A stretch of 40,571 nucleotides of DNA, from the NCBI GenBank assembly GCA_025927475.1, contig JAICLL010000040.1, forward strand, positions 1 through 40,571, read 5' to 3'. This document shows positions 33,258 through 40,571 of this stretch, piece after piece (the first letter of the stretch is position 1; the number at the start of each line of letters is the position of its first letter). The notes beneath the pieces were generated by a model, which saw only the letters and a program-made list of their open reading frames with translations, ran no database searches and was not told the origin of the DNA. The position numbers and the translations under genes are program-made. This DNA comes from Pirellulales bacterium (lineage in GTDB: Bacteria > Planctomycetota > Planctomycetia > Pirellulales > JAICIG01).

Positions 33258-33578
33258 GGTTAGCCTCCCGACCGAGGGGAGCCGGAGCATCTTTTTTCAT
33301 CGAGTGACTTCATGACTCCCTTTTGCGCACTGCCCCCTGATCCGTAAAACTCTCCGTTGGTGACAGTGGCAAAAGCGCTGCCAATCGTTACAACGCCAAT
33401 ACGTGGGTTTCCGGATCGTCAGCCGACAATTCCAGGACTGCTTATTCGGCGATCCAGTGTGATTGCCAGCCAGCGCTGCTTCGCCTGGCTAGTGCGGGCG
33501 GTTTGGACGGTTGCCTTTACCGTGGGGCCGATTATGCTGGTACGGAGACTCACGCAAGCCCACCGAGTTCTGTCACCG
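33258..33578. other. Divergent spacer, 321 bp
   Basis: This lies between the divergently transcribed CRTAC1 operon and the MMNPG-repeat gene. No gene is supported; the plus-strand frame that is open here from 33357 lacks a ribosome binding site and reads like non-coding sequence. A weak plus-strand promoter candidate is TTGCCT (33511-33516), 16 bp, TATGCT (33533-33538), about 40 bp before the MMNPG gene. Confidence 0.4.
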
Positions 33579-34157
33579 ATGGTTGTATCAAGAAAAAAGT
33601 ATCGCTGGTTCGCCGCCATTTTTGCCTCCTGCCTGATCGTTGGGCTGTCGAGCCCGGCGCACGCCCAGGCGCCACATCCGGGACTTTTGGGCGGTTTTGG
33701 GCCAGGTACGTCGGCGAGCGGCGGGGTGGGCGGTCAGATGGGCGGAATGCCCGGCGCGAATAGCCTTGGATTGACACCCCTGTTTATTCCCATCACCGGC
33801 GGCAATGGCGGCGGCCAAATGACCCCCGCGGATATGGCCGCCATGCAAATGATGATGATGGCCGGCATGGCTGGCGGCTACGGCGGAGTGAAGACGGGGT
33901 TGAACCCCAGTGGGATGATGTATCCGGGCATGATGAACCCGGGCATGATGAACCCGGGCATGATGAACCCGGGCATGATGAACCCGGGCATGATGAACCC
34001 GGGCATGGGGATGATGCAGGGCGGCTTAGGAAACGTCGGCGACGATCAACCGCAACCGGCCCCCAAGCGGCGCCGCCACAAAGCGGCCCGCGAACCCAAA
34101 GCAAAGGCGCGACCCGCCAAGGCGCCCGCCGCCGCGCGCAAGAAGCCGCGCCGATAA
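33579..34157 (+). CDS. Secreted MMNPG-repeat protein with basic tail
   Basis: A 192-residue protein with a normal signal peptide (MVVSRKKYRWFAAIFASCLI to SSPAHAQ, cleavage after AHA). The mature part is Gly/Met-rich: GGFGPGTSASGGVGGQMGGM, a MAAMQMMMMAGMAGG stretch, then the repeat GMMNPG (about 6 units). The last 35 residues are strongly basic (KRRRHKAAREPKAKARP and on to RKKPRR). The composition suggests an extended surface or matrix protein, possibly metal-binding through Met, but this is a guess. The start at 33579 is chosen for the signal peptide; the frame continues upstream to 33357. Divergent from the CRTAC1 operon; trpD follows 11 bp downstream. Confidence 0.75.
   Translation: MVVSRKKYRWFAAIFASCLIVGLSSPAHAQAPHPGLLGGFGPGTSASGGVGGQMGGMPGANSLGLTPLFIPITGGNGGGQMTPADMAAMQMMMMAGMAGGYGGVKTGLNPSGMMYPGMMNPGMMNPGMMNPGMMNPGMMNPGMGMMQGGLGNVGDDQPQPAPKRRRHKAAREPKAKARPAKAPAAARKKPRR
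33926..34000 (+). repeat. 15-bp coding tandem repeat
   Basis: Five perfect copies of GGGCATGATGAACCC, encoding GMMNP, flanked by degenerate copies on both sides. Perfect identity at DNA level indicates recent expansion. Confidence 0.95.
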
Positions 34158-34168
34158 ACCCGGCCCTC

Positions 34169-35203
34169 GTGGCCTGCTGTTGCAAGATTAAACGCCCGCC
34201 GTGCTCGAACGTGCTAGTTCCTGATCGCCACCTGTCGATGGACGAAATGTCCAAGGCCATCGACGGCATCATGCGGGGCGAGTGGCCGGAAGACGAGATT
34301 GCGGCGTTTTTGTTGGCTTTGCGCAGCCGCGGCGAGACGGTCGAGGAGATTGCCGGCGCGGCCATCGCCATGCGGCGGCACATGACGGCCATCCGTAGCC
34401 GGCGGCAAGGCATCGTCGATACTTGCGGCACCGGCGGTAGCGGCTCGACGCTGTTCAACGTCAGCACCGCGGCCGCCTTGGTGACCGCCGCGGCGGGAGT
34501 GCCCGTGGCCAAGCACGGCAACCGTCGGGTGACCAGCAAAAGCGGCTCGGCCGATGTGTTGGCCGAGCTGGGCGTCAACGTATCGGCGACCGTCGAATGC
34601 GTCTTATCCTGCCTCGATGATTTCGGTGTTTGTTTTTGTTTTGCGCCGCTTTGTCACGGAGCGATGAAGCACGTGTCGCGCGTTCGCCAGCGGTTGGGCG
34701 TGCCGACGATCTTCAATTTGCTGGGACCGCTCACAAACCCTGCCGGGGCCGAATACCAGCTTCTGGGCGTCGGACGCGATGAGCTGCGTCCGCGGTTGGC
34801 GGCCGTGCTGGCCAGACTGGGCGTCGGGCGCGCGCTGGTGGTACACGGCTCCGATGGGCTGGGCGAAATCACCTTGACCTGCGAAACGCGCGTGACCGAA
34901 GTGCGCGAGGGGGAGCTGCGCGAATCGATCTTCTCACCCGAAGATTTTGGCCTCGTTCGGGCGAGTCTCGATGCTGTGCGCGTCGATGGTCCGGCGGCCA
35001 GCGCCGCCATCATCCGCCAGGTTTTGGGCGGCCAAGCCGGTCCCGCGCGTGACATCGTGCTTCTCAATGCCGCCGCTGCTCTTTGGCTGGCCGGCAAGGC
35101 CAATAGCCTGCCCGGCGGTAGTCAATTAGCGGCGGAAGCCGTCGACTCGGGCGCTGCGCTTCAACTTTTAATGCGCCTCGTGGAGCGAACCAATAGGGTT
35201 TAG
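34169..35203 (+). CDS. trpD: Anthranilate phosphoribosyltransferase
   Basis: A 344-residue enzyme of tryptophan synthesis that joins anthranilate with PRPP. Signatures: the PRPP loop VDTCGTGGSGSTLFNVST, AKHGNRRVTSKSGSADVLAELG, GVCFCFAPLCHGAMKHV, RQRLGVPTIFNLLGPLTNPA and the acidic motif in DGLGEITLT. The length is normal. The N-terminus (MACCCKIKRPPCSNV) is cysteine-rich and odd; homologues start a few residues before the equivalent of DRHLSMDEMSKAI, so a start between 34169 and 34211 is possible. The stop codon TAG belongs to a 2-unit TAGGGTT repeat. No other trp gene is in the window. Confidence 0.93.
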   Translation: MACCCKIKRPPCSNVLVPDRHLSMDEMSKAIDGIMRGEWPEDEIAAFLLALRSRGETVEEIAGAAIAMRRHMTAIRSRRQGIVDTCGTGGSGSTLFNVSTAAALVTAAAGVPVAKHGNRRVTSKSGSADVLAELGVNVSATVECVLSCLDDFGVCFCFAPLCHGAMKHVSRVRQRLGVPTIFNLLGPLTNPAGAEYQLLGVGRDELRPRLAAVLARLGVGRALVVHGSDGLGEITLTCETRVTEVREGELRESIFSPEDFGLVRASLDAVRVDGPAASAAIIRQVLGGQAGPARDIVLLNAAAALWLAGKANSLPGGSQLAAEAVDSGAALQLLMRLVERTNRV

Positions 35204-35207
35204 GGTT
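35194..35207. repeat. Heptamer repeat, unit TAGGGTT
   Basis: Two perfect TAGGGTT units. The second supplies the TAG stop of trpD (35201-35203). A single TAGGGTT also occurs near 36639, upstream of the permease gene. Confidence 0.7.
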
Positions 35208-35270
35208 CTTAATCGCCGCCGTTTCGTCGCAACTGCCATCCGCGGGTTATAAAGGTCTCTGACCTTCGGC

Positions 35271-36629
35271 CTACGGCCTTTGAACCCTCTTCTTTGCGAA
35301 CGCGTAGAAGACCGCGCCGCTAAGAATGAGCGCCGTTCCCGCCGCCGCTTGCACCCACTCTTGATATACCATGCTGGCCAGCGCCGCCGATACGCCCAGC
35401 AAGTAAATGATCGGTGTCAGCGGATAGCCGGTGGTTCGGTAAGGGCGCGGCCATTCGGGGTGCGTGCGGCGAAATACCAACACCGCCCCGACAGCCAAGG
35501 CATAAAACACCAGCCCGCCGAAAATCACAAAATCCGTCAGCGCATTGAACGCCTCCAGCGGGTCGTCTTTCGAAGCATAAGCCACGACCGTCAATACCGT
35601 CGTCCAGACGGCTTGCAGCCAGATGGCGTTGGCCGGCGTGCGCCAGCGCGGGTGGACGCGGCTAATGGCCGCCGGCAGCAGGCCGTCGCGGGCCATCGCA
35701 AAATAAATGCGCGGCCCGGTGAGCAAGTTGGAGTTGGCCGCGCCGAACGTCGAGCACAGCACGCCCAGCGCCACCACCTTGCCGCCGATGTCGCCCAGCA
35801 GCGTCTGACAGACATCGGCGGCAACGGCTTTCGACTGCGCGATGGCCGCAATCGGCAGCACCGAATGATAGGCCAAGTTGACCAGCACATACACGGCGAT
35901 TACCACCAACATGCCCACTGCCAAGGCCAGCGGCACATTGCGCTGCGGATCGCGAATCTCTTCGGCCACCGGGCCGATATTGATCCAGCCGTCGTAGGGC
36001 CACATGACGGCAACCATGGCCACACCGAGGCCGCGCCAAACGGAGGGCGAGAAGGTCTCAGGCAGCCAAGAGGCAGTTTCGACCGGAGTGTGCGAGACCG
36101 CCAGCGGCAACACCACGATGAATGCCAGAAAGCCGAGCTTGAGCACGGCGGTCAGGTTTTGCACCACCGCGCCCCAGCGCGTGCCGATAACGTTGACCAC
36201 GGACAGCAGCAGCACAATGCCGAGAGTGACGCCCTCTTGCCCGAGGCGGCTCATGGGCACGAGCTTGTCGAGATAGATGGCGGTGGCGGTGGCCAGTGCC
36301 CCGACCGAGCCGGCTCGAATAATCCACAACTCGGTCCAGCCCCACAGGAAGGCGGGCAGCCGGCCATAGGCCGCGCTCAGGTAGACATAGGGACCGCCCG
36401 CCTGCGGCAGCATGGCGGCCAGCTCGGCCAACGATAAAGCCCCGCAGAGGGTGATCAGCCCTACCGCGATCCACACACCGAGAATCAGCCCCAAGCTATC
36501 GAGGTTCTGGGCGACGGTGGCGGGTTTGAGAAACACGCCCGAGCCGATGATGCCGCCCACGACAACAGCCACAGCGTCGAGTGGGCCGAGCAATCGCGGC
36601 AGGGTTTCGGAGTGCGGAGGGTCTTGCAC
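35271..36629 (-). CDS. APC family amino acid permease
   Basis: A 452-residue inner-membrane transporter with about 12 hydrophobic segments. The N-terminal DAVAVVVGGIIGSGVFLKPA is the substrate-binding first helix of the amino acid/polyamine/cation superfamily (GIIGSGVF). Other family marks are GGPYVYLSAAYGRLPAFLWGW, WPYDGWINIGPVAEEIRDPQR (close to LAT/y+LAT-like permeases), STFGAANSNLLTGPRIYFAMARDG and ARDGLLPAAISRVHPRWRTP. The substrate is not deducible. The gene ends 67 bp from trpD in convergent orientation; the spacer has AGGTC/GACCT and GGCC palindromes but no proper terminator. Confidence 0.92.
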   Translation of the reverse strand: MQDPPHSETLPRLLGPLDAVAVVVGGIIGSGVFLKPATVAQNLDSLGLILGVWIAVGLITLCGALSLAELAAMLPQAGGPYVYLSAAYGRLPAFLWGWTELWIIRAGSVGALATATAIYLDKLVPMSRLGQEGVTLGIVLLLSVVNVIGTRWGAVVQNLTAVLKLGFLAFIVVLPLAVSHTPVETASWLPETFSPSVWRGLGVAMVAVMWPYDGWINIGPVAEEIRDPQRNVPLALAVGMLVVIAVYVLVNLAYHSVLPIAAIAQSKAVAADVCQTLLGDIGGKVVALGVLCSTFGAANSNLLTGPRIYFAMARDGLLPAAISRVHPRWRTPANAIWLQAVWTTVLTVVAYASKDDPLEAFNALTDFVIFGGLVFYALAVGAVLVFRRTHPEWPRPYRTTGYPLTPIIYLLGVSAALASMVYQEWVQAAAGTALILSGAVFYAFAKKRVQRP

Positions 36630-36682
36630 GTCGCCGGCTAGGGTTCAGATAAGGTAATTCGTCGGGCATGGTGGCCGTTCAT

Positions 36683-38020
36683 TCAAGTTAGAATTCTCGC
36701 CTCGGCGGCGGCATTTGCAACCGTCGTAGGCGTCAAAAACTTTTGATAGACCTCCAGCGTGGCGGCGGCCATGCGCTCGGCGCCGAACCCGGCCAGCACG
36801 CGCTCGCGCCCGGCCTGGCCCAGCGCGGCTCGCGCGGCGTGATCGACCAAGAGTTCGTGCAAGGCGCGAGCCAGGGCCTCGGCATCGCCCGGCGGCACCA
36901 GCCGGCCCCCGCCGGTCGCCGCCAGCAATTCGGGAAACGCCCCATGCGCCGGCTGCACCACCGGCACGCCGCTGGCCAACGCTTCGAGCACGAAAATACC
37001 CTTTGGCTCGCGGTAGACCGTCGGCACCGAAAGCACGTCGATCGATCGCAAGAAGTCGAGCTTGGCGGGCCGCTCTAGCTGCCCGAGGTATTGAAAATGG
37101 TCGCCCGCCGCGGCCCGCAGCTTGCCGAACTCGGCCTGGGCAAAGGCCCGCTCGGTCGGCGGCAGCCAGCCGGCCACGTGCAAGCGGGCGAACTCGCCGC
37201 CGGGCATTTGGCGCAGCCGCAAGTAGGCCTCGGCAAGCACGTGCAGACCTTTGGCCCGGCAGAGGCGGGCCAAATATCCGATCGTCGGCGGCCGCTCGCC
37301 AACCATCGGCGACAGCAATTGATAATCGTCGAGCTGAAGGCCCATCGGCACCAGATGAAACCGATCGAGCGGCACTTGCAGACAGTCGGCCATAAAGTCG
37401 GCGTAATATTGGCTGAACACCAAAAAGCCATCGACCTCGGCCGCCAGGCGACGCAGTTCGCCGAGCGCCTGCGATTGATACGGCTCGGGCAACTCCTCGA
37501 GAAACAGGTCGTCGCCTTGCAGCGTCACCAGCACCGGCGCCCGCAGCTTCCGCTTAAGCGTGGGCACGCAGCCGGCGATCAGCAGGTTGCTCAGGTTGAC
37601 CAACTGCGGCCGAATATGACCGGCCAACCATTCGACCAGGCGAAGCACCTCGCCGCGCTGCCGACCATGCTCGCCCCGCAACACCGAGACCGCCAGCGCG
37701 CCGAGTTGCCGCCCGCTGGTTTTGATTCCCAGCCGCCCGACGCCGTCCAGCAACCGAGGATGATCGAGCCAGCGAACCAGAAAGCCGGGCAGGTAGCGAA
37801 ACAGCGGCACCTGCTGCTGCAGGTAGACATTCACGCCGCCGAAAAATACGCGGTCAATGCTCACGTCTTCTTCATCGGTGCGAATGGGCGTATAGAGCGG
37901 TATCAGTTGCACATCGCAGCCCAGCCGCACCAGCGCCGCTGCCAGCGTGTTGTCGCGCATGCAGCTTCCGCAGAACATGCCGGCCCCGCCGGCGGTGAGG
38001 TAAGCGATGGTGGAAGGCAC
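36683..38020 (-). CDS. GT4-type glycosyltransferase
   Basis: A 445-residue GT-B fold glycosyltransferase, probably transferring a sugar from a nucleotide donor to a glycan or lipid. Near the N-terminus is AYLTAGGAGMFCGSCMRDNT, an unusual cysteine-containing loop recurring in planctomycete relatives. The C-terminal donor domain has IGYLARLCRAKGLHVLAEAY, DVLSVPTVYREPKGIFVLEALASG (the GT4 E-x7-E region) and VPVVQPAHGAFPELLAATGGG. The start is GTG at 38020 with no Shine-Dalgarno; the leader is a 7-bp array. The zinc peptidase gene ends 48 bp upstream. Confidence 0.88.
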   Translation of the reverse strand: MPSTIAYLTAGGAGMFCGSCMRDNTLAAALVRLGCDVQLIPLYTPIRTDEEDVSIDRVFFGGVNVYLQQQVPLFRYLPGFLVRWLDHPRLLDGVGRLGIKTSGRQLGALAVSVLRGEHGRQRGEVLRLVEWLAGHIRPQLVNLSNLLIAGCVPTLKRKLRAPVLVTLQGDDLFLEELPEPYQSQALGELRRLAAEVDGFLVFSQYYADFMADCLQVPLDRFHLVPMGLQLDDYQLLSPMVGERPPTIGYLARLCRAKGLHVLAEAYLRLRQMPGGEFARLHVAGWLPPTERAFAQAEFGKLRAAAGDHFQYLGQLERPAKLDFLRSIDVLSVPTVYREPKGIFVLEALASGVPVVQPAHGAFPELLAATGGGRLVPPGDAEALARALHELLVDHAARAALGQAGRERVLAGFGAERMAAATLEVYQKFLTPTTVANAAAEARILT

Positions 38021-38030
38021 GGAGAGTGGG

Positions 38031-38062
38031 GACTTGAGGCCGGAGACTAGAGACTGGTGACT
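38031..38062. repeat. Heptamer array, unit AGAGACT
   Basis: GACT recurs at 38031, 38045, 38052 and 38059, all on one 7-bp register (the unit at 38038 is mutated). The array lies in the 48-bp gap before the glycosyltransferase start. Confidence 0.7.
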
Positions 38063-38068
38063 TCGGCG

Positions 38069-38749
38069 TCAGTCGCGCCGGTCGGTGAACCGCATGATGT
38101 AATAGAGCAGCGTCAGCAGGCTTTGCAGCGTCGCGGCTACGTAGGTCCAAGCGGCGGCGTCGAGCACGCGCTTCACATAAACCAAACCATTGGCGTCGAT
38201 GATGCCCAACGACATCAGCTCGTCTTTGGCCCGCGTGCTGGCGTTGAACTCGACCGGCAAGTTCACGACCTGGAAAAACGCCACGCAGCCAAACAATGCA
38301 ATGCCGCCCCAGACGAGCAACGGAGCGCCCAACAACATGCCGGCAATCAGCAGAATATAGCTGAATCCGCTGCCAAAGTTGGCGGCGGGAACCGCGATGT
38401 TCCTCACCACGAGCGGCGCATAATGTTTCGCGTCTTGCAAGGCGTGGCCGGCCTCATGGGCGGCGATGCCCACCGCAGCCATCGAGCGGCTCTGGTAGAC
38501 GCCGCTGCTCAGCCGCAGCACTTTGTCGCGCGGGTCGTAGTGATCGCTTAATTCGCCAGGGACCGGCTCGATTTCGACATGATAAAGCCCGGCGCTGTCG
38601 AGCACGCGGCGGGCCGCCTCGGCGCCGCTCATCGGGGCGGGCACTTGCTGCGCTTCGGCATAGGTCGAGCGCACCCGCATCTGCGCCCACATCGCCAGCA
38701 AAAACGCCGGCGCCAGATAAAGAAAGTAAACCGGGTCAAAGTAAAACAT
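38069..38749 (-). CDS. Neutral zinc metallopeptidase
   Basis: A 226-residue membrane protein of the Zn_peptidase_2 (YugP-like) family. FDPVYFLYLAPAFLLAMWAQ is an N-terminal membrane segment; SDHYDPRDKVLRLSSGVY precedes the zinc site AAHEAGHALQDA, which has the HEXXH motif; further hydrophobic segments follow (SYILLIAGMLLGAPLLVWGG, IALFGCVAFF), and LPVEFNASTRAKDEL is also a family segment. The start MFYFDPVYFL at 38749 is chosen because the family begins there; the frame is open to 38830, but that is repeat sequence. No ribosome binding site: a 7-bp array ends 1 bp before the ATG. Confidence 0.9.
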   Translation of the reverse strand: MFYFDPVYFLYLAPAFLLAMWAQMRVRSTYAEAQQVPAPMSGAEAARRVLDSAGLYHVEIEPVPGELSDHYDPRDKVLRLSSGVYQSRSMAAVGIAAHEAGHALQDAKHYAPLVVRNIAVPAANFGSGFSYILLIAGMLLGAPLLVWGGIALFGCVAFFQVVNLPVEFNASTRAKDELMSLGIIDANGLVYVKRVLDAAAWTYVAATLQSLLTLLYYIMRFTDRRD

Positions 38750-38750
38750 C

Positions 38751-38785
38751 GGAGTCAGGATTCGGAATTCAGGATTCAGGACGCG
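38751..38785. repeat. Heptamer array, unit GGATTCA
   Basis: Five 7-bp units, consensus GGATTCA (variants GGAGTCA, GGATTCG, GAATTCA; last unit GGACGCG), directly abutting the ATG of the zinc peptidase gene, where the ribosome binding site should be. Confidence 0.9.
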
Positions 38786-38938
38786 CAAGCGCGAGTCAAA
38801 GCGCAATCGCAAGCGCGCCCCAAGATTCATTCGCTCAAGACGCCGCTTGCTTGATTCATTCTACGCGGCTCGCCAAGAGGCGGTTGCCAGCGAATCACCG
38901 CGGATGACGCAACATCATAGCTGCAAACGGCTTCGCGA

Positions 38939-39094
38939 GGTAGCTCCGGGCCTTGTGCCCGCCGGTCGACGGCCGGTTGCCGGCCACAAGGGCCGGGGGC
39001 TACCGGGAATGAACCTGCCGCAGCCGGCCACAACGGCCGGGGCTACCGGGTGTGTTGATAACCCTCCAGCCGGCCACGAGGGCCGGGGCTACCG
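38939..39094. repeat. Family 3 repeats, four copies
   Basis: The 419-bp spacer 38750-39168 has no gene. Four copies of an element with core CCGGCCACAAGGGCCGGGGC lie at 38939-38965 (inverted, degenerate), 38977-39007, 39021-39050 and 39067-39094. Each is a near-palindrome (GGCC..GGCC) ended by CTACCG. A fifth, coding copy is at 12694-12720. Confidence 0.85.
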
Positions 39095-39127
39095 CTTCTT
39101 ATGGCGGGGAGCCACGTTCGCGTTTTC

Positions 39128-39162
39128 CACTCACCACTCACCACTCACCACTCACCACTCAC
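39128..39162. repeat. Heptamer array, unit CACTCAC
   Basis: Five perfect CACTCAC units, 7-bp period, ending 6 bp before the stop codon of the AAA ATPase gene. Confidence 0.95.
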
Positions 39163-39168
39163 CACCCA

Positions 39169-40389
39169 TCACTCCACCCGCTGCGTCACACACACCGACG
39201 GCCGATAGGCGGTGTCCTTGCTCTTGACCACCGTAAAGTAGCTCTTGACCACGCGGTCAAAGTGCTCGCCGGTCATTTCCACCGGCAGGCTGTTGTACGC
39301 ACAGTAGTTCCTTACTTGCCCCAGCAGATCGCGCGGATGGCACCGGCGCAGCGGCCGCCCGCTCGGTCGATAATGCGTCGCCAGCAAGTGCTCGACCATG
39401 TCGCGACGATATTCAAACCCGAACTTCGGAGCATAGAACTCAAACAGCCGGTGGAATTCGCGCTCACACGGATCGGCGATGTTCACCTTGTAGGGAATCC
39501 GCCGCAAGAAAGCCTCGTCGACCAGGTCTTCCGGGTCGAGGTTGGTCGAGAAGATGATCAACTGCTCGAAAGGCACCTGAATTTTTTTACCGGTCGAGAG
39601 TGTCAAAAAATCGTATCGCTTTTCCAGCGGCACAATCCAGCGGTTGAGCAGCTCCTCGGGCTCCATTCGCTGGCGCCCAAAGTCGTCGATCAAAAGCGAA
39701 CCGCAGTTGCTTTTGAGCTGCAGCGGGGCCTCGCTCACGTTCGCGTGCGGATCGTGGCGAATCTCCAGGCTGTCCATCGTCAGCTCGCCTCCGGCGATCA
39801 CCGTGGGGCGGCGGATTTTGATCCAGCGGCGATCAAAATCGTTCTGCTTCAAAAAGCTTTCACGGGCGTCTTCGACCGGCTGATGATAGGCCGGGTCGAA
39901 CAGCTTGATCAACTGGCCGTCTTCGAGCAGCGTGCGCGGGACCCAGATATGCTGGCCGAAGCAGCGGGTGATGCGTTCGGCCAGGGTGGTTTTGCCGTTG
40001 CCGGGCGCTCCATAGAGAAACATGCCGGCGCCCGAGTTCACGGCGGGTCCGAGCTCGTCGAACACCGAGGGATCGACAGTGATGTCTTCAAAAGCTTGTT
40101 CGAGCTGGGCGCGTTTGGGGGCTTCGGCGCGGATGGTCTGGGCTTCGACCGAGAGCACATATTCAATCAGCGGCACGGGGGCCGGCCCGACGTAGCTGCA
40201 GGCATCGAGAAACGTCTGTGCCCGCTGGCGGCCCTGGTCGGTGAGCGTATAGTAATAGTCATTCAGCGGGGCCGAGCCGGTGTGGGCCAGGAACTGCCGC
40301 GAGCGAAGCCGGTGATATTGTTCTTCGACCACCGCCATCGGCAGGCAGAGATGCTCGGCGATGCCGCGTCCGCTGGCAGTGCCGACCAC
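39169..40389 (-). CDS. AAA family ATPase with winged-helix-like N-terminus
   Basis: At least 406 residues from the first standard start in the open frame (GTG 40389). N-terminal part: SGRGIAEHLCLPMAVVEEQY, RLRSRQFLAHTGSAPLNDYY and YTLTDQGRQRAQ look like a winged-helix domain. The ATPase core follows: Walker A MFLYGAPGNGKTTLAERI, Walker B-like CGSLLIDDFGRQRMEP, sensor-like LIIFSTNLDPEDLVDEAFLRRI. The C-terminus is a helical lid (HPRDLLGQVRNYCAYN). The family is common in planctomycetes; its target is unknown. Homology extends upstream of the GTG (PLNLLSAILSDETFKPAEPA, DSLIDSLVCKYLSV, 40390-40512), so the true protein is longer; see the separate entry on the 5' end. Confidence 0.85.
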   Translation of the reverse strand: MVGTASGRGIAEHLCLPMAVVEEQYHRLRSRQFLAHTGSAPLNDYYYTLTDQGRQRAQTFLDACSYVGPAPVPLIEYVLSVEAQTIRAEAPKRAQLEQAFEDITVDPSVFDELGPAVNSGAGMFLYGAPGNGKTTLAERITRCFGQHIWVPRTLLEDGQLIKLFDPAYHQPVEDARESFLKQNDFDRRWIKIRRPTVIAGGELTMDSLEIRHDPHANVSEAPLQLKSNCGSLLIDDFGRQRMEPEELLNRWIVPLEKRYDFLTLSTGKKIQVPFEQLIIFSTNLDPEDLVDEAFLRRIPYKVNIADPCEREFHRLFEFYAPKFGFEYRRDMVEHLLATHYRPSGRPLRRCHPRDLLGQVRNYCAYNSLPVEMTGEHFDRVVKSYFTVVKSKDTAYRPSVCVTQRVE

Positions 40390-40542
40390 CGACAGATATT
40401 TGCAGACCAGCGAGTCGATGAGCGAATCGCTCAGCCCGGTGTCGGCCAGGTTGGCCGGTTCGGCCGGTTTGAACGTTTCGTCCGATAGAATCGCCGAAAG
40501 TAGATTCAGCGGTTTTTCGGGGGCGGGCGCGGCGGCTCACAT
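40390..40542 (-). other. 5' extension of the AAA ATPase with ATG-TGA start
   Basis: In frame with the ATPase, the region encodes APAPEKPLNLLSAILSDE and on to DSLVCKYLSVV, which fits the usual N-terminus of this family. The only in-frame ATG (40542-40540) has GAGGG at proper distance upstream, but its second codon is TGA (40539-40537). No ATG, GTG or TTG occurs in frame until 40389. Either codon 2 has mutated, a base is wrong here, or a non-standard start (for example CTG) is used. The remaining 29 bp to the window edge hold nothing recognisable. Confidence 0.65.
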
Positions 40543-40571
40543 CGGGTGGCCCTCGCAGTTCGGGGAAGACA

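Noticed and set aside
33926..34000. Possible CRISPR-like array
   Set aside because: The repeats are contiguous 15-bp coding units without spacers.

Overview
The window is about 40.6 kb of GC-rich bacterial DNA. It very probably comes from a planctomycete of the Pirellulales type. The best evidence is a set of families that are abundant in Planctomycetes: a secreted cytochrome c/WD40 giant, a DUF1549/DUF1553 (PSD1-type) protein, a DUF1501 Tat-type protein, FG-GAP/CRTAC1 and PQQ-propeller secreted proteins, and an AAA ATPase with a winged-helix-like N-terminus. No rRNA, tRNA, CRISPR array or intact transposase was seen.

Layout. Positions 152-1971 (minus) hold a short operon pgl-rpiA-DUF1844 (pentose phosphate pathway). 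At 2173-3865 (plus) a cytidylyltransferase overlaps a Gfo/Idh/MocA oxidoreductase; in front of them sit a promoter-like sequence and a strong intrinsic terminator that no annotated gene explains. At 4061-6818 (minus) is the translation cluster rpmE-prfA-prmC, followed by galE (minus, TTG start) and xerD (plus). From 9.1 to 20.8 kb is a corridor where intact planctomycete genes alternate with wrecked accessory genes: a DUF4058 remnant, a GH2-like protein carrying in-frame repeat DNA, a ribbon-helix-helix protein joined to the tail of a lost HNH nuclease, a hicBA pair with both genes broken, a frameshifted ankyrin gene and a tail fragment of a nucleotidyltransferase-like gene. Within the corridor, on the minus strand, lie the PSD1 protein, a small unknown, the cytochrome/WD40 protein and a small membrane protein; DUF1501 follows at 20.8-22.2 kb.

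At 22.3-26.3 kb is a 1322-residue orphan protein, divergent from a PQQ-propeller lipoprotein-like gene (26.4 kb), a single-domain response regulator and a CopZ-type metal-binding protein. At 29.2-33.3 kb (minus) is a tight operon CRTAC1 - PfkB kinase - PQQ propeller. Then come a secreted MMNPG-repeat protein and trpD (plus), an amino acid permease, a glycosyltransferase, a zinc metallopeptidase and the AAA ATPase (all minus).

The most unusual signal is in the spacers. Six short arrays of unrelated sequence all have a 7-bp period and sit at gene borders, replacing leaders or supplying stop codons. There are also four families of dispersed palindromic repeats, some of which have been captured inside reading frames. 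Together with the broken genes, this shows a genome with active small-repeat dynamics and decay of accessory and toxin-antitoxin genes. All family assignments were made by reading the sequence, without database searches.
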